Source: CAVTJX01 sp963735175 (lineage in GTDB: Bacteria > Electryoneota > RPQS01). From it: a DNA stretch of 64,000 nucleotides. The stretch spans positions 1 through 64,000 of the forward strand of contig CAVTJX010000009.1 in NCBI GenBank assembly GCA_963735175.1, in the 5' to 3' direction. A program made the translations under genes and the position numbers. Below, piece by piece: positions 51,589-60,087 of this stretch. Each line of letters opens with the position of its first letter. The first letter of the stretch is position 1. Below the pieces are notes generated by a model. The model did not search any database and was not told where the DNA came from. It saw only the letters and a program-made list of their open reading frames with translations.

Positions 51589-53004
51589 TCGGCCGCTGGC
51601 AATGCGCGGATAGAAGGGCAGTTCCTCGCCGGGGGAATCGAAGTTGACGAAGAAGTAGCGCAGGGCGTCGAGGCTGTGGTCGCAGAGGCCGTCCTTAACC
51701 GGTTCGTCGCCGGTGGCGGCCCAGCGGTAGCGGCCAATGTCGGCGATGAGGTTACGGCAGCGCGGCGCGATGCGCAGCCGCGTGCGGCCGGCGGCGTCGC
51801 CCAGCATCGCCTTCACGCATTCGATGCCCGGTGCGACGCGACTGTTGCGATATTTGATCTTCAGCTCCGCCCGCCGCAGAATATCCACCGGCGAGAGTCC
51901 CGAATCCTGCGCCGCCGCGCCCGCCGGATCGCACGCCGTCCACGTGACGGCGTTTTCGTTCAGGCCATAGGTGTAATCGATGTTGCGAATCGCGAGCAGC
52001 ATTTCCTCCGTGGTCCGGTCGCGCCCTGCCCATTCGTCAAAGACAATGAACTCGCCGTCTTCCGTGCGCTGCAGCCAGAGCACAAACGGATGGCGGTAGC
52101 CGAAGTCGATGGCGCGGTAGATTTCCCAAGCGGGATTCACCGGCCAGTCGGCACTCAGAATGTGTCGTTGCGGATCAAATTCGCGGTAGACGAGGTCGCT
52201 GGTGGCCTCAAACGAGATCTCCTGCTCCTGCCGCCAGCGCGTCTCCGAGAGTCCCATCCCTGCCATGTGCTTCCACTCCGCGCTCTGCTTTTCGGGATGC
52301 TGCGTGTAGTGGATGCGATGGACCTGAAACAAGGATGAAGGTGGAAGGATGAAGGATGAAGTTTCCGATTCTGTAGTGCCGCACGGCAGTGCGCTCTGTT
52401 CCTGTTCCGCCAGCACAAACCGGGTAAACAGATTGGCCGCACCGCCGGAGGACGACACGCCGACGAATGTGCCGCCGCTGTCCAAGGCGGGTTTCAACGC
52501 CGTCCAGATCGGCTCGTCAAACGGCGTGAACGCCATCTCGTCCCAGAACACCGCTGAGGGCGAATACATGCGCGGGCCATTGGGAGTAGCGGGCAGCGAC
52601 AGCAGCCGCGAGCCAACACCCGCCACAGCCAGTTCTTCGCGGCTGTTGGTGGACAATCGCGGCCGCATGAACACGGGCAGATGGCCAAGGACGAAGCGCG
52701 CCCGCTGGATCAACTCTTCGGCACAGCGTTCGTTGCGCGAGAGGAAGACATACAATCCGCCGCCGCGAAACAACAGCCGCCAGACGAAGTATGCCACCAT
52801 CGTCCACGTTACCAGCATTTGCCGCGATTTGGGCACCAGCAGAAACCGCTCGCATTCAACGGCACTCACAAGTTCGCGCAGATACTCGTAACCGGGAAAG
52901 GCGCACACGCCGCGCGCGGGATCCTGCGTCCGCACGTGCTCCGTGAGAAATACCCACGGGTCCTCCGCCGCGCGGCAGAGCGTTTGAAATTCCACAGCAG
53001 TCAT
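51586..53004 (-). CDS. terL: Phage terminase large subunit
   Basis: A 472-residue packaging motor protein. The ATPase domain has the Walker A-like PKSRQMLVTW (residues 58-67) and Walker B VFWDEMAF (Asp155, Glu156). The RNase-H-like nuclease domain has Asp300 (RAIDFGYRHP), Asp359 (WTACDPAG) and Asp in DHSLDALRYF. All motifs are intact and unbroken. The residues SETSSFILPPSSLF at about 213-226 are read from a GGATGAAGGATGAAG simple repeat (52332-52361) inserted in frame. ATG 53004 follows the small gene by 4 bases. It cuts and drives DNA into the head in concert with the portal. Confidence 0.92.
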   Translation of the reverse strand: MTAVEFQTLCRAAEDPWVFLTEHVRTQDPARGVCAFPGYEYLRELVSAVECERFLLVPKSRQMLVTWTMVAYFVWRLLFRGGGLYVFLSRNERCAEELIQRARFVLGHLPVFMRPRLSTNSREELAVAGVGSRLLSLPATPNGPRMYSPSAVFWDEMAFTPFDEPIWTALKPALDSGGTFVGVSSSGGAANLFTRFVLAEQEQSALPCGTTESETSSFILPPSSLFQVHRIHYTQHPEKQSAEWKHMAGMGLSETRWRQEQEISFEATSDLVYREFDPQRHILSADWPVNPAWEIYRAIDFGYRHPFVLWLQRTEDGEFIVFDEWAGRDRTTEEMLLAIRNIDYTYGLNENAVTWTACDPAGAAAQDSGLSPVDILRRAELKIKYRNSRVAPGIECVKAMLGDAAGRTRLRIAPRCRNLIADIGRYRWAATGDEPVKDGLCDHSLDALRYFFVNFDSPGEELPFYPRIASGR

Positions 53005-53008
53005 GCAA

Positions 53009-53260
53009 TTATCCTTCGTCTCGTGCCGCAACCAGCAGCGCCAGTGCCTGTTCCGCAGTCAAGGCCTCGGGATCGTCGCTTGGTCGTTTCAATGCGATGT
53101 CCAGCCACAGCTTGGCCGCACTCACGTTACCCTCTTTGGCAAGGTCGAACAGCTTGCCGAGAACCACCTGGACCGGATCCTCCTTTTCGATCCGGGGCGG
53201 CAGAGTGAGTGCCGCCGCGGTGTGCGTCTCGCACTTGCCGTGTGGATTACGCTCCGGCAT
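53009..53260 (-). CDS. Terminase small subunit-like protein
   Basis: An 83-residue protein just upstream of terL. PVQVVLGKLFDLAKEGNVSAAKLWLDIALKRPSDDPEALTAEQALALLVAARD is helical and matches the C-terminal oligomerisation part of small terminase subunits and related phage proteins. The DNA-binding N-terminal helix-turn-helix is not visible in this short chain. Overlaps the previous gene's end by 14 bases. The position next to terL is the best evidence. Confidence 0.55.
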   Translation of the reverse strand: MPERNPHGKCETHTAAALTLPPRIEKEDPVQVVLGKLFDLAKEGNVSAAKLWLDIALKRPSDDPEALTAEQALALLVAARDEG

Positions 53261-54083
53261 TGCGCTTCTCCGGACTCCGCAGAGTATAGGGATCGAGGAA
53301 CGGCCGCAGCGTCTCCCAGGCGTGGGCCTCGTGCTGATAGAACAGCTCCATCCATTCCCGCGCGCGCCCGGCGGCGTCGTTGCCGGTGCGCATGGCCAGG
53401 GCTTCAGCGGCCAGATCGCGCGCCAGAATCGCCAGCACCAGTTCGGTCTCGCCGGTGGTCAATCCCTGATCGGTGGATAAACCGTTATAGCCCGTGGCCA
53501 GCGCGCGCACGATGCGGTCGTGGGCCTCGGCCACGGCCAGGTCGATCAACTCGTCGCTGATGCTGCCGGTCGCGATGGTATAGTCCACCAGCACCTGCGC
53601 GCCGTCGGGTATTGAACTGCTCTCGGTGCGCCGGATGAATCCCGTCGCACAATCGAGCACGTAGTCGGTTTCGCGCTCGAAAAGCTGGTAGTGGAAGTAA
53701 TACACGACTACGGCCCGGGGATCGGGAATCTGGCTGCCCGCCACACGGCGGATGCTGCCCTGCGCGTAGTCGATCTGATAGTCGCGCTCGGCGGCGTAGA
53801 CGGTGCTCAGACTTTCACCCAAGGTTACGACTTCGCTGGCCGCCACCAGCGGGCTGTGCGCGAGCGCCGTGAGGCCATAGCCTTCGAGCTGCACGGGGCC
53901 TTCAAACACAGGCTCAATGTCCGTCGCCCACTTCACGACCTCGGACTTGTCCAACAGTCCGTGATGCGGCAGTGGCGTGGGATCGAGCCCATCCATCCGC
54001 ACCGGCACATTTTCCACGGTCAGGGCCGGCGAGCTGTTACCTAACAGATGCCGGCGGACCGTGGCGATGGATGTAAATGCCAA
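53247..54083 (-). CDS. Phage head adaptor-like protein
   Basis: A 278-residue protein. The N-terminal half is beta-rich, with two similar halves (YQIDYAQGSIRRVAGSQIPDPRAVVVYYFHYQ and DYVLDCATGFIRRTESSSIPDGAQVLVDYTI), an internal duplication. The C-terminal part is helical (LIDLAVAEAHDRIVRALATGYNGL, ELVLAILARDLAAEALAMRTG), as in head-tail connector/adaptor proteins. ATG 54083. It lies between capsid and terminase genes; identification as adaptor is inference. Confidence 0.5.
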   Translation of the reverse strand: MAFTSIATVRRHLLGNSSPALTVENVPVRMDGLDPTPLPHHGLLDKSEVVKWATDIEPVFEGPVQLEGYGLTALAHSPLVAASEVVTLGESLSTVYAAERDYQIDYAQGSIRRVAGSQIPDPRAVVVYYFHYQLFERETDYVLDCATGFIRRTESSSIPDGAQVLVDYTIATGSISDELIDLAVAEAHDRIVRALATGYNGLSTDQGLTTGETELVLAILARDLAAEALAMRTGNDAAGRAREWMELFYQHEAHAWETLRPFLDPYTLRSPEKRNAGA

Positions 54084-54103
54084 GAGGACTCCTTTCCCGC
54101 GCC

Positions 54104-54473
54104 TTAGTCGCGGATGATGAGAAATTCCACTGTCACATAGAGTGTGCTGTTAAACGGCACGGATTCGATCTGCATGTTGCTGGAATTGCCGTTCAGCCGC
54201 AGTTTAACGGTATAATCGCCGGCGCCCGCCTGGCAGTAGATGGAAAGCACGTCGCCCGCGTTGAAAGCGATTTCGTCGACGTCGTAGCGGTAGTCGGCGC
54301 CGTCCCAGACGTGCAAGCCCGTCAGATAACCGCGCCGCGGCATGGGAAAGCCGCTGCCCGTTTGGCCGCCGGGTCCGGGCAGACCCACGGACGTGGTGCC
54401 CACGGCGCCGGAGAAAGCACAGCGTCGCGAGCGGCGACCGCCCGTAGAGATAGGAAAGGGTATTGTTGATCAT
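54104..54473 (-). pseudogene. Phage structural protein candidate, one frameshift
   Basis: MINNTLSYLYGRSPLATLCF in one frame, then GTTSVGLPGPGGQTGSGFPMPRRGYLTGLHVWDGADYRYDVDEIAFNAGDVLSIYCQAGAGDYTVKLRLNG in another; the indel lies near 54415. The second part resembles a beta-sandwich fibre or decoration domain. Unknown; probably part of the head operon. Confidence 0.5.
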
Positions 54474-54506
54474 CGGACATCCTGTTTGCGAATTTTTTCT
54501 GCTGCC

Positions 54507-54534
54507 GTAGGGGCGGGTCTTGACCCGCCCCTAC
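54507..54534. repeat. GTAGGGGCGGG palindrome (family R3)
   Basis: GTAGGGGCGGGTC-TT-GACCCGCCCCTAC, perfect arms of 13 bases, inside the phage cluster between the structural gene and the capsid gene. Confidence 0.88.
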
Positions 54535-54545
54535 AGACAGACGCA

Positions 54546-55622
54546 TCAGTAGTCGCTGATGGCGATGGCGTCGTCCACCATGATCGTGTAGACGGATTCC
54601 TTGGAGATCACGGCCGATTCGAGCTTCTGCGTGATCACCTTCTCGGCCTCGATCAGGAGCGGCTGCGCCACGGACTCGCGGATCGCGAAGCGGTGATCGA
54701 GGGCCGCGAATTTCGTCGCCGTCGCCCCCGGACAGACCACGAGCTTGGTGTTGATCGGCAGGAAACTGCGATAGTCGCCGCTCTCGGTGAAGCCCTCGTG
54801 CCCCTGGAACGCCTGCGGGTCCTGGAATTCCGGGATGCCGAGGATTTTCTCGATGTCGGTCTTGGTGCCGAGCAGGTGCGTCATCCGCGCGGGGCCGGCA
54901 AACGACAACGCGAGGTGCGTCAGGTCGGCGTAGCCGAAGCTGCCCGCCGTGCCGTTGAAACTGTTCGTGGGCGCGGGTGAAGTGCCGTCGCCGTTCACGA
55001 TGATATTGTAGATCTCGCTGATCTCGTCAAAGGCCAGTTCCGCGCCGATCCAGTTGAGGAAGACGCGGAATTCGGCCAGCTTCTGATTCTTCAGCACGCG
55101 GTACGAGAAATCGAACTGCCGTCCGCGGTCGACCATGGCCGCGTCCTTCTCGCGGTAGACGAGCTGCACCACGGGATAGGCCAAGGCTTCCTGGCGGCGG
55201 GAGAGCGGCTTCTTGGCGTTCTCGCTTTTGATGTAGATCGGCTTGACCGACGGGCCACGCTCGGGCACGCTGGCCGCGACGAGTGCCGCCGGGTCCTGCA
55301 CCATGCGATAGCCCTTCTGCAGTTCGCGGCTCACGTATTCGGGGGCGAGGATCAGCCCCGCGCCGGTCAGAAACTGTTCGAGGCTGGTGGCGTTGCGGCC
55401 GCTGACCACCACGTTGGCGAGGTAGAGCTGCCGCTCGAAAGCGTCCAGCGGGCAGTCGAGGCCGCCGTCCGGCTTGCGCGGCGAGGGATCGAGTTCCTCC
55501 AGCAGTTCGGTCAGCGACAGTCCGCGCTCCTGCGCTTCGGCATAGAGGGCGAGATTGCCGCTGCGCGAGTGCTCATTCACTTTCTCGCGCAGCGCATAGG
55601 CGTTGGAAAAATCGAGAGTCAT
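54546..55622 (-). CDS. Putative phage major capsid protein
   Basis: A 358-residue protein starting MTLDFSNAYALREKVNEHSRSG, with AAAGGA upstream. Features of HK97-like coat proteins: a helical N-terminal stretch, EPVVQLVYREKD-like strands, VFLNWIGAELAFDEISEIYNIIVNGDGTSPAPTNSF in the middle, FAGPARMTHLLGTKTDIEKILGIPEFQDP and a C-terminal part LPINTKLVVCPGATATKFAALDHRFAIRESV. It could also be read as an encapsulin-like shell protein, but the company of portal and terminase favours capsid. No frameshift. The strong position at the head of the structural operon fits high expression. Confidence 0.65.
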   Translation of the reverse strand: MTLDFSNAYALREKVNEHSRSGNLALYAEAQERGLSLTELLEELDPSPRKPDGGLDCPLDAFERQLYLANVVVSGRNATSLEQFLTGAGLILAPEYVSRELQKGYRMVQDPAALVAASVPERGPSVKPIYIKSENAKKPLSRRQEALAYPVVQLVYREKDAAMVDRGRQFDFSYRVLKNQKLAEFRVFLNWIGAELAFDEISEIYNIIVNGDGTSPAPTNSFNGTAGSFGYADLTHLALSFAGPARMTHLLGTKTDIEKILGIPEFQDPQAFQGHEGFTESGDYRSFLPINTKLVVCPGATATKFAALDHRFAIRESVAQPLLIEAEKVITQKLESAVISKESVYTIMVDDAIAISDY

Positions 55623-55807
55623 GGACAGTCCTTTCTTAAGAAAGTATGATAGGATGAAGGATGAACGGAAGACGCCATCTGCGTAGGGGCGGGTTAAGTC
55701 TTCGCAACCCTCCCGCCCATTCACCGCAGCGGTAGAAATCAGCCTGCGCGTCTTCGCGCGCGGTCATCATGGGCGCCAGCGCGCCCGGGTCCAGCACCGC
55801 GTGCTGG

Positions 55808-56251
55808 TTACGCGTCCAGAAGCACGTCGCACGTGGTGTCGGTGGTGTTGACGGCCAGCACGAGGCCGCGGTGCTTGGTGCCGCCGGCCGGAACGTCCGC
55901 CCCGGTCGCGGCCTGGCGCACTTTGCCCGCGCCGTCGACTTCCACTTTCTGGCCGATGACGGGAGTGGTGGCGGCGTACTTGAAGCGCGCGACGCCCGTC
56001 ACCTGCACGGTGCACAGCAGCGGGACGGCGGTGCCCGTCTGCATTTCCTCCGACACCTTCACGACCTTGCCCAGCAGCCGTCCGCCGGCGGTGCCCATGC
56101 CGACCTTGTTGTTGCCGGTGAGGCTCGCGGCGCATAGTCCGGCGTCGAGATCGACCAGAGTGAAATCCTGGCCGGCCGTGGCGTCGACTTCGAACGTGAG
56201 CTGCAAATCGGCCCCCGCCCCGTCATTCGTCACCTTGTAATTGGTGCTCAT
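55808..56251 (-). CDS. Capsid decoration-like protein
   Basis: A 147-residue beta-rich protein: YKVTNDGAGADLQLTFEVDATAGQDFTLVDLDAGLCAASLTGNNKVGMGTAGGRLLGKVVKV and GLVLAVNTTDTTCDVLLDA. Regularly spaced Gly and short strands as in DUF2190-type head decoration or fibre-trimer proteins. It lies directly upstream of the capsid gene with 185 bases between; that gap holds an R3-type repeat. Confidence 0.55.
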   Translation of the reverse strand: MSTNYKVTNDGAGADLQLTFEVDATAGQDFTLVDLDAGLCAASLTGNNKVGMGTAGGRLLGKVVKVSEEMQTGTAVPLLCTVQVTGVARFKYAATTPVIGQKVEVDGAGKVRQAATGADVPAGGTKHRGLVLAVNTTDTTCDVLLDA

Positions 56252-56395
56252 AAATTGTCTCCTCTGTGTTTTGGTTTTTGTTTCAGTGTTTCAGTGTTTC
56301 AGCATTTCAGCGTTTTCGTCCGGGCTGCCCCTCGCGCCGCGTACTCCATTTTATGATGGGAGGCGCAGTTGTGCGGAGGCGCGCATCCAAGCCGC

Positions 56396-56740
56396 TCAGG
56401 ACACCGCGCCGAGGGTCATGGGTTTGGGAGCATTGCGGCGGAGGGGAGCCACGGAAAAGACGTCGTTGAATTTGCGGGCGGCTTCGCGGCGCGCGGCCAG
56501 CAGCTCGAAGCCCACGAGGGTAAAGGCCGTTTCGGGATCGGGGCACGCGGGAATGCTGCCGGCCAGATCGACCTTGGCGCGCAGTTCGCGCTGCAATTCG
56601 GTTTCGTACAGGCGGGCGCGGCTTTCCAGATCGGCCCAGGCACCGGCGGCGGCGGCCAGTTGCTGCCGGAAGGCGTCGAGATCGAGGTCGCTGCACCCTT
56701 CCGGCGGGGGGAGCAGGTTGGCGAGCATTGTGCTGTCCAT
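56396..56740 (-). CDS. Small helical phage-cluster protein
   Basis: A 114-residue protein: GCSDLDLDAFRQQLAAAAGAWADLESRARLYETELQRELRAKVDLAGSIPAC, then ETAFTLVGFELLAARREAARKFNDVFSVAP. Mostly helical and Ala/Arg-rich; could be a scaffold or head-completion protein. The space 56252-56395 contains a TTTCAGTGTTTCAG simple repeat. First gene of the minus-strand run; unknown function. Confidence 0.45.
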   Translation of the reverse strand: MDSTMLANLLPPPEGCSDLDLDAFRQQLAAAAGAWADLESRARLYETELQRELRAKVDLAGSIPACPDPETAFTLVGFELLAARREAARKFNDVFSVAPLRRNAPKPMTLGAVS

Positions 56741-56770
56741 GAGATCATTCCTTTGTGTTTGACGTGCATA

Positions 56771-57193
56771 ATATACAGTCAGACGAATGCTTTGTCAATA
56801 AGAGTTACAATAAATGCCGTAACTGCCGCAATTATCCACTTGTAGACGAAACGCATGTTCAAATCCGGAGTGCAATAAACCTATGAAATTCTGATGCATA
56901 ACCAGATCGTGGAAAAAGGCGCAATCTTTGTTCAAACGGGCAAATTAGAGGCGAAAAAAGAGGCCATGCCTCATTGCAGGCCCGGCCTTAACTTACGATT
57001 ATACTCTTAATAATAAAGCAGTAACATTCAAGCGACGCAGAGCCAAGCACTTCCAATCTGTGTGAATAACTGTATCTAAAATAGAACAGTGTGATTCTGC
57101 ACGAGATGCAATAAAATGGACTCGCAGAAGTCCACTTTTCATTCCCGACTCGAAATTCGAGATTCGCAGTTTTTTGCCACACAGTTCGTTCCC
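56771..57193. other. AT-rich spacer before the metal operon
   Basis: About 420 bases with low GC. Contains a short GAGGC/GCCTC hairpin near 56962-56974 and a CTCGAAATTCGAG repeat near 57148-57165. No gene. The right end leads into the promoter of the DtxR-like gene. Confidence 0.5.
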
Positions 57194-57236
57194 TTGACTT
57201 TTCGACATTCTGAGTTTATATTTCGATGCGTCGAAA
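57194..57236 (+). promoter_or_regulatory. Promoter and operator of the DtxR-like gene
   Basis: TTGACT (57194-57199), 17 bases, TATATT (57217-57222). An inverted repeat TTTCGA-TGCG-TCGAAA (57221-57236) covers the likely start site, 12 bases before the coding start, a good place for self-repression. Confidence 0.75.
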
Positions 57237-57247
57237 TTCTTGGTTAG

Positions 57248-57917
57248 ATGATCCTAATGAATCTTTCTGCTCCCGCCGAAGACTGTTTGCTGCTTGTCCA
57301 CCGCATGCGCGAACGGCAGGAGGCCGCCTCGACCTCCAGCCTCGCCCGCGGTCTCGGCGTGACCGATTCCACCGTCACCGCGATGGTGCAGAAGCTCGCG
57401 CGGCTAAAGCTGCTGAATCATCGTTCGCGCAAGGAGATCTCGCTCACGGCGGCGGGGCAGAAGCTCACGCGGCAACTGATTCGCCGTCACCGCCTGATCG
57501 AGACCTACCTTTGCTCGCACCTCGGCTATGCCTGGGACGAGGTTCACGCCGAAGCCGAGCGGCTTGAGCACGTGGTTTCGGATCGCTTCATCGAAGCGAT
57601 CTGCGACCTGCTGGGCCATCCGGAGGTCGATCCGCACGGCGATCCCATCCCCGACGCCTGCGGGCGCGGAGCGGCCGCGCGAGCTTGTGAACCTCACCGC
57701 AGCGGCGGCCGGGAAGAAGTGGCGCATCGCCCGCGTACTGAATGCGACACCCGAATCGCTCAGTTATCTCGGCGATCTTGGGATGACGCTCGGCGCGCGA
57801 GTGGAGGTGGTGGCCGTACCATTACATGACGAAATTCTGCATCTCAAGGTCGAAGGCCGGGCAATCGCCCTGGGCAAGTCCCTCGCTGCCCAAATATTGC
57901 TCGAGCCCCGCCGTTAA
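57248..57917 (+). pseudogene. DtxR/MntR family metal-dependent regulator, one frameshift
   Basis: About 222 residues. The winged helix (SLARGLGVTDSTVTAMVQKLARLKLLNHRSRKEISLTAAG), the metal and dimer domain (RLIETYLCSHLGYAWDEVHAEAERLEHVVSDRFIEAICDLLGHPEVDPHGDPIP, with the family's conserved acidic/His residues) and a FeoA-like SH3 domain (LVNLTAAAAGKKWRIARVL ... LHLKVEGRAIALGKSLAAQI) are all there. A one-base change near 57665 (PIPDA/GAERPREL) shifts the frame. It represses or senses iron or manganese; the NRAMP gene 167 bases downstream is the obvious target. Confidence 0.88.
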
Positions 57918-57950
57918 CCGGAATCGTCAGGATGGAAACGCTAATTCTAT

Positions 57951-58030
57951 GTACGCGGTGGCGACTCTCCAGAGTCGCCCCTCTTGGCATCCTTACAGAC
58001 GGGTGACTCTGGAGAGTCACCACGGCGGTC
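57951..58030. repeat. Two R2 palindromes in opposite orientation
   Basis: GGCGACTCTCCAGAGTCGCC (57960-57979) and GGTGACTCTGGAGAGTCACC (58002-58021), between the regulator and the transporter gene. Confidence 0.9.
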
Positions 58031-58084
58031 AAGTATTCGCGATCTTTTCATCCTTCACACTTTTTACTTCATACTTTCATCCCC

Positions 58085-60013
58085 ATGTCTCACAATCCTT
58101 CTTCCATCCCGTCGCTGTCGGAAGTCCATCGCTCGGTCAGTATTCCCGATAAGATGAGCATGCTCAAGCGGCTGCTCGCCTTTGTCGGGCCGGCCTACCT
58201 CGTCAGCGTCGGCTACATGGATCCGGGCAACTGGGCCACCGACATCGAGGGCGGTTCGCGCTTCGGCTACCAATTGCTGTGGGTGCTGCTGATGAGCAAC
58301 CTCATGGCGGTGGTATTGCAGACGCTGTGCGCGCGGCTTGGTCTCGTCACCCGCAGCGACCTCGCCCAGGCGTGCCGCGACTCGTACCCCCGCGCCGTGG
58401 GCTTTGTGCTCTGGATCCTCTGCGAAATCGCCATCGCCGCCTGCGACCTCGCCGAAGTGCTGGGCACGGCCATCGGCCTTAATCTGCTCTTCGGCATTCC
58501 GCTGCTCATCGGCGTCGTCGTCACCGCGGCGGACGTGCTGCTGCTGCTCTTCTTCCAGCATCTCGGCATTCGCAAGGTGGAAGCGTTTATTCTTGCGATG
58601 ATCACCGTGGTCGGTGCGTGCATGCTGCTGGAAGTCTTTTTGGCGAAGCCCGAGTGGGCGGGCGTGTTGGGCGGCTTTGTTCCCCGGCTTTCAGGCGAGA
58701 GCCTCTACGTCGCCATCGGCATCATCGGCGCCACCGTCATGCCGCACAACCTCTATCTGCATTCGGCTCTCGTGCAGACGCGGGCCGTGGGCAACTCGCG
58801 CGCGAAGATCGCCCAGGCCTGCAAGTACAATCTCATCGACTCCGCCGTGGCCCTCAACGCGGCGTTCTTCGTCAACGCGGCGATCCTCATCGTCAGCGCC
58901 GCCGTCTTTTACAGTCGCGGGCAGGTGGTGACGGAAATCGGCCAGGCCCATAGCCTGCTGGCGCCGCTGCTCGGCACCGCCGTTGCGTCTACGGCTTTCG
59001 GCGTCGCGCTTTTATTCAGCGGGCAGAGTTCCACGCTGACCGGCACGCTCGCCGGACAGGTGGTGATGGAGGGCTTCATAAGATTCCACATGCGGCCCTG
59101 GGTGCGGCGGCTGATCACGCGCTCGCTGGCGATCATTCCCGCCGCCATTACCATTGCCATCATGGGTGGACGGGGCACTTACAGCCTGCTCATTCTCTCG
59201 CAGGTGATCCTTTCGCTGCAACTGCCGTTCGCCGTGATTCCGCTGATTCACTTCACCAGCGACCGGCGCAAGATGGGCGAATTTGCCAATCGCCTCTGGG
59301 TCAAGCTGCTCGCCTGGGCCATTGCGTTAGTTATCGTGAGCTTGAATATCCGCCTCGTTTGGGGAGTATTGTCGGAGTGGATTTCCAATGCGGGAGACAA
59401 TGCCGTGTGGATTGAACTGCTCATCATCCCGGTGGTGCTCGCGCTGGGGGGACTGCTGCTCTACCTCGTGTTCGGTCCCTTCGCCCGCGAATGGTACAAG
59501 CGCACAGGGACCGGTGAAGAGCCTACTTTCAGCGCCGCGGACCTCGCTACGCCGTCTTTCCAGCGCATTGGCGTCGCCCTCGAGGCCACGAACCGCGACC
59601 GCGCGATTCTTGCCCAGGCCGTACCCATGGCGCGTCAGCACGACGCCGAACTTGTGTTGCTGCACATCGCCGAGGGCATGGGTCCGCGTTTCTGGCGCGA
59701 TGAATCACAGGACGAAGAAGTGCGTTCCGATCAGGCGTATCTCGACCGCCTGACGGCCGAACTCGCCGCCCTCGGCCTGCGCGTGCAGAATGTCCTCGGT
59801 TTCGGCGAACCGGCGAAAGAGATTGTCCGCCTCGCTGCCGAACAGAAATTGAACCTGCTCGTGCTCGGCACGCACGGGCATCGCTTCCCGATGGACCTGA
59901 TCTTCGGCGCCACCGCCACCCGCGTGCGCCACCAGCTCAAGATCCCGGTTTTTATGGTTCGCACCGACATGAAGAAGGCCACCAAAGAGCCTGTTGATCT
60001 TCCTCCCAAATAG
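58085..60013 (+). CDS. mntH: NRAMP manganese transporter fused to universal-stress domain
   Basis: A 642-residue protein. Residues 25-475 form the NRAMP transporter, with DPGNWATD (residues 46-53, helix 1 metal site) and MPHNLYLHSALVQTR (helix 6), about eleven membrane helices. Residues 490-635 are a universal-stress-protein domain: IGVALEATNRDRAILAQAV, ELVLLHIAEGMG and LLVLGTHGHRFPMDLIFGATATRVRHQLKIPVFMVR, with the G-2x-G-9x-G(A)T nucleotide-binding pattern nearly complete. It imports Mn2+ (or Fe2+) with protons; the extra domain may sense ATP. Start ATG 58085. No frameshift. Runs with the DtxR-like gene upstream. Confidence 0.95.
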   Translation: MSHNPSSIPSLSEVHRSVSIPDKMSMLKRLLAFVGPAYLVSVGYMDPGNWATDIEGGSRFGYQLLWVLLMSNLMAVVLQTLCARLGLVTRSDLAQACRDSYPRAVGFVLWILCEIAIAACDLAEVLGTAIGLNLLFGIPLLIGVVVTAADVLLLLFFQHLGIRKVEAFILAMITVVGACMLLEVFLAKPEWAGVLGGFVPRLSGESLYVAIGIIGATVMPHNLYLHSALVQTRAVGNSRAKIAQACKYNLIDSAVALNAAFFVNAAILIVSAAVFYSRGQVVTEIGQAHSLLAPLLGTAVASTAFGVALLFSGQSSTLTGTLAGQVVMEGFIRFHMRPWVRRLITRSLAIIPAAITIAIMGGRGTYSLLILSQVILSLQLPFAVIPLIHFTSDRRKMGEFANRLWVKLLAWAIALVIVSLNIRLVWGVLSEWISNAGDNAVWIELLIIPVVLALGGLLLYLVFGPFAREWYKRTGTGEEPTFSAADLATPSFQRIGVALEATNRDRAILAQAVPMARQHDAELVLLHIAEGMGPRFWRDESQDEEVRSDQAYLDRLTAELAALGLRVQNVLGFGEPAKEIVRLAAEQKLNLLVLGTHGHRFPMDLIFGATATRVRHQLKIPVFMVRTDMKKATKEPVDLPPK

Positions 60014-60087
60014 CGAATATGGAAGCGGGGGTTGCCGCGACGCTGTGAGTTTTCCCTGTTCCAACCAGATCGCCATCCGAGGTGCCG

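Noticed and set aside
54546..55622. Encapsulin shell rather than phage capsid
   Set aside because: Portal and terminase genes are in the same cluster, and no encapsulin cargo gene with a targeting tail was seen; the alternative is kept only as a minor possibility.
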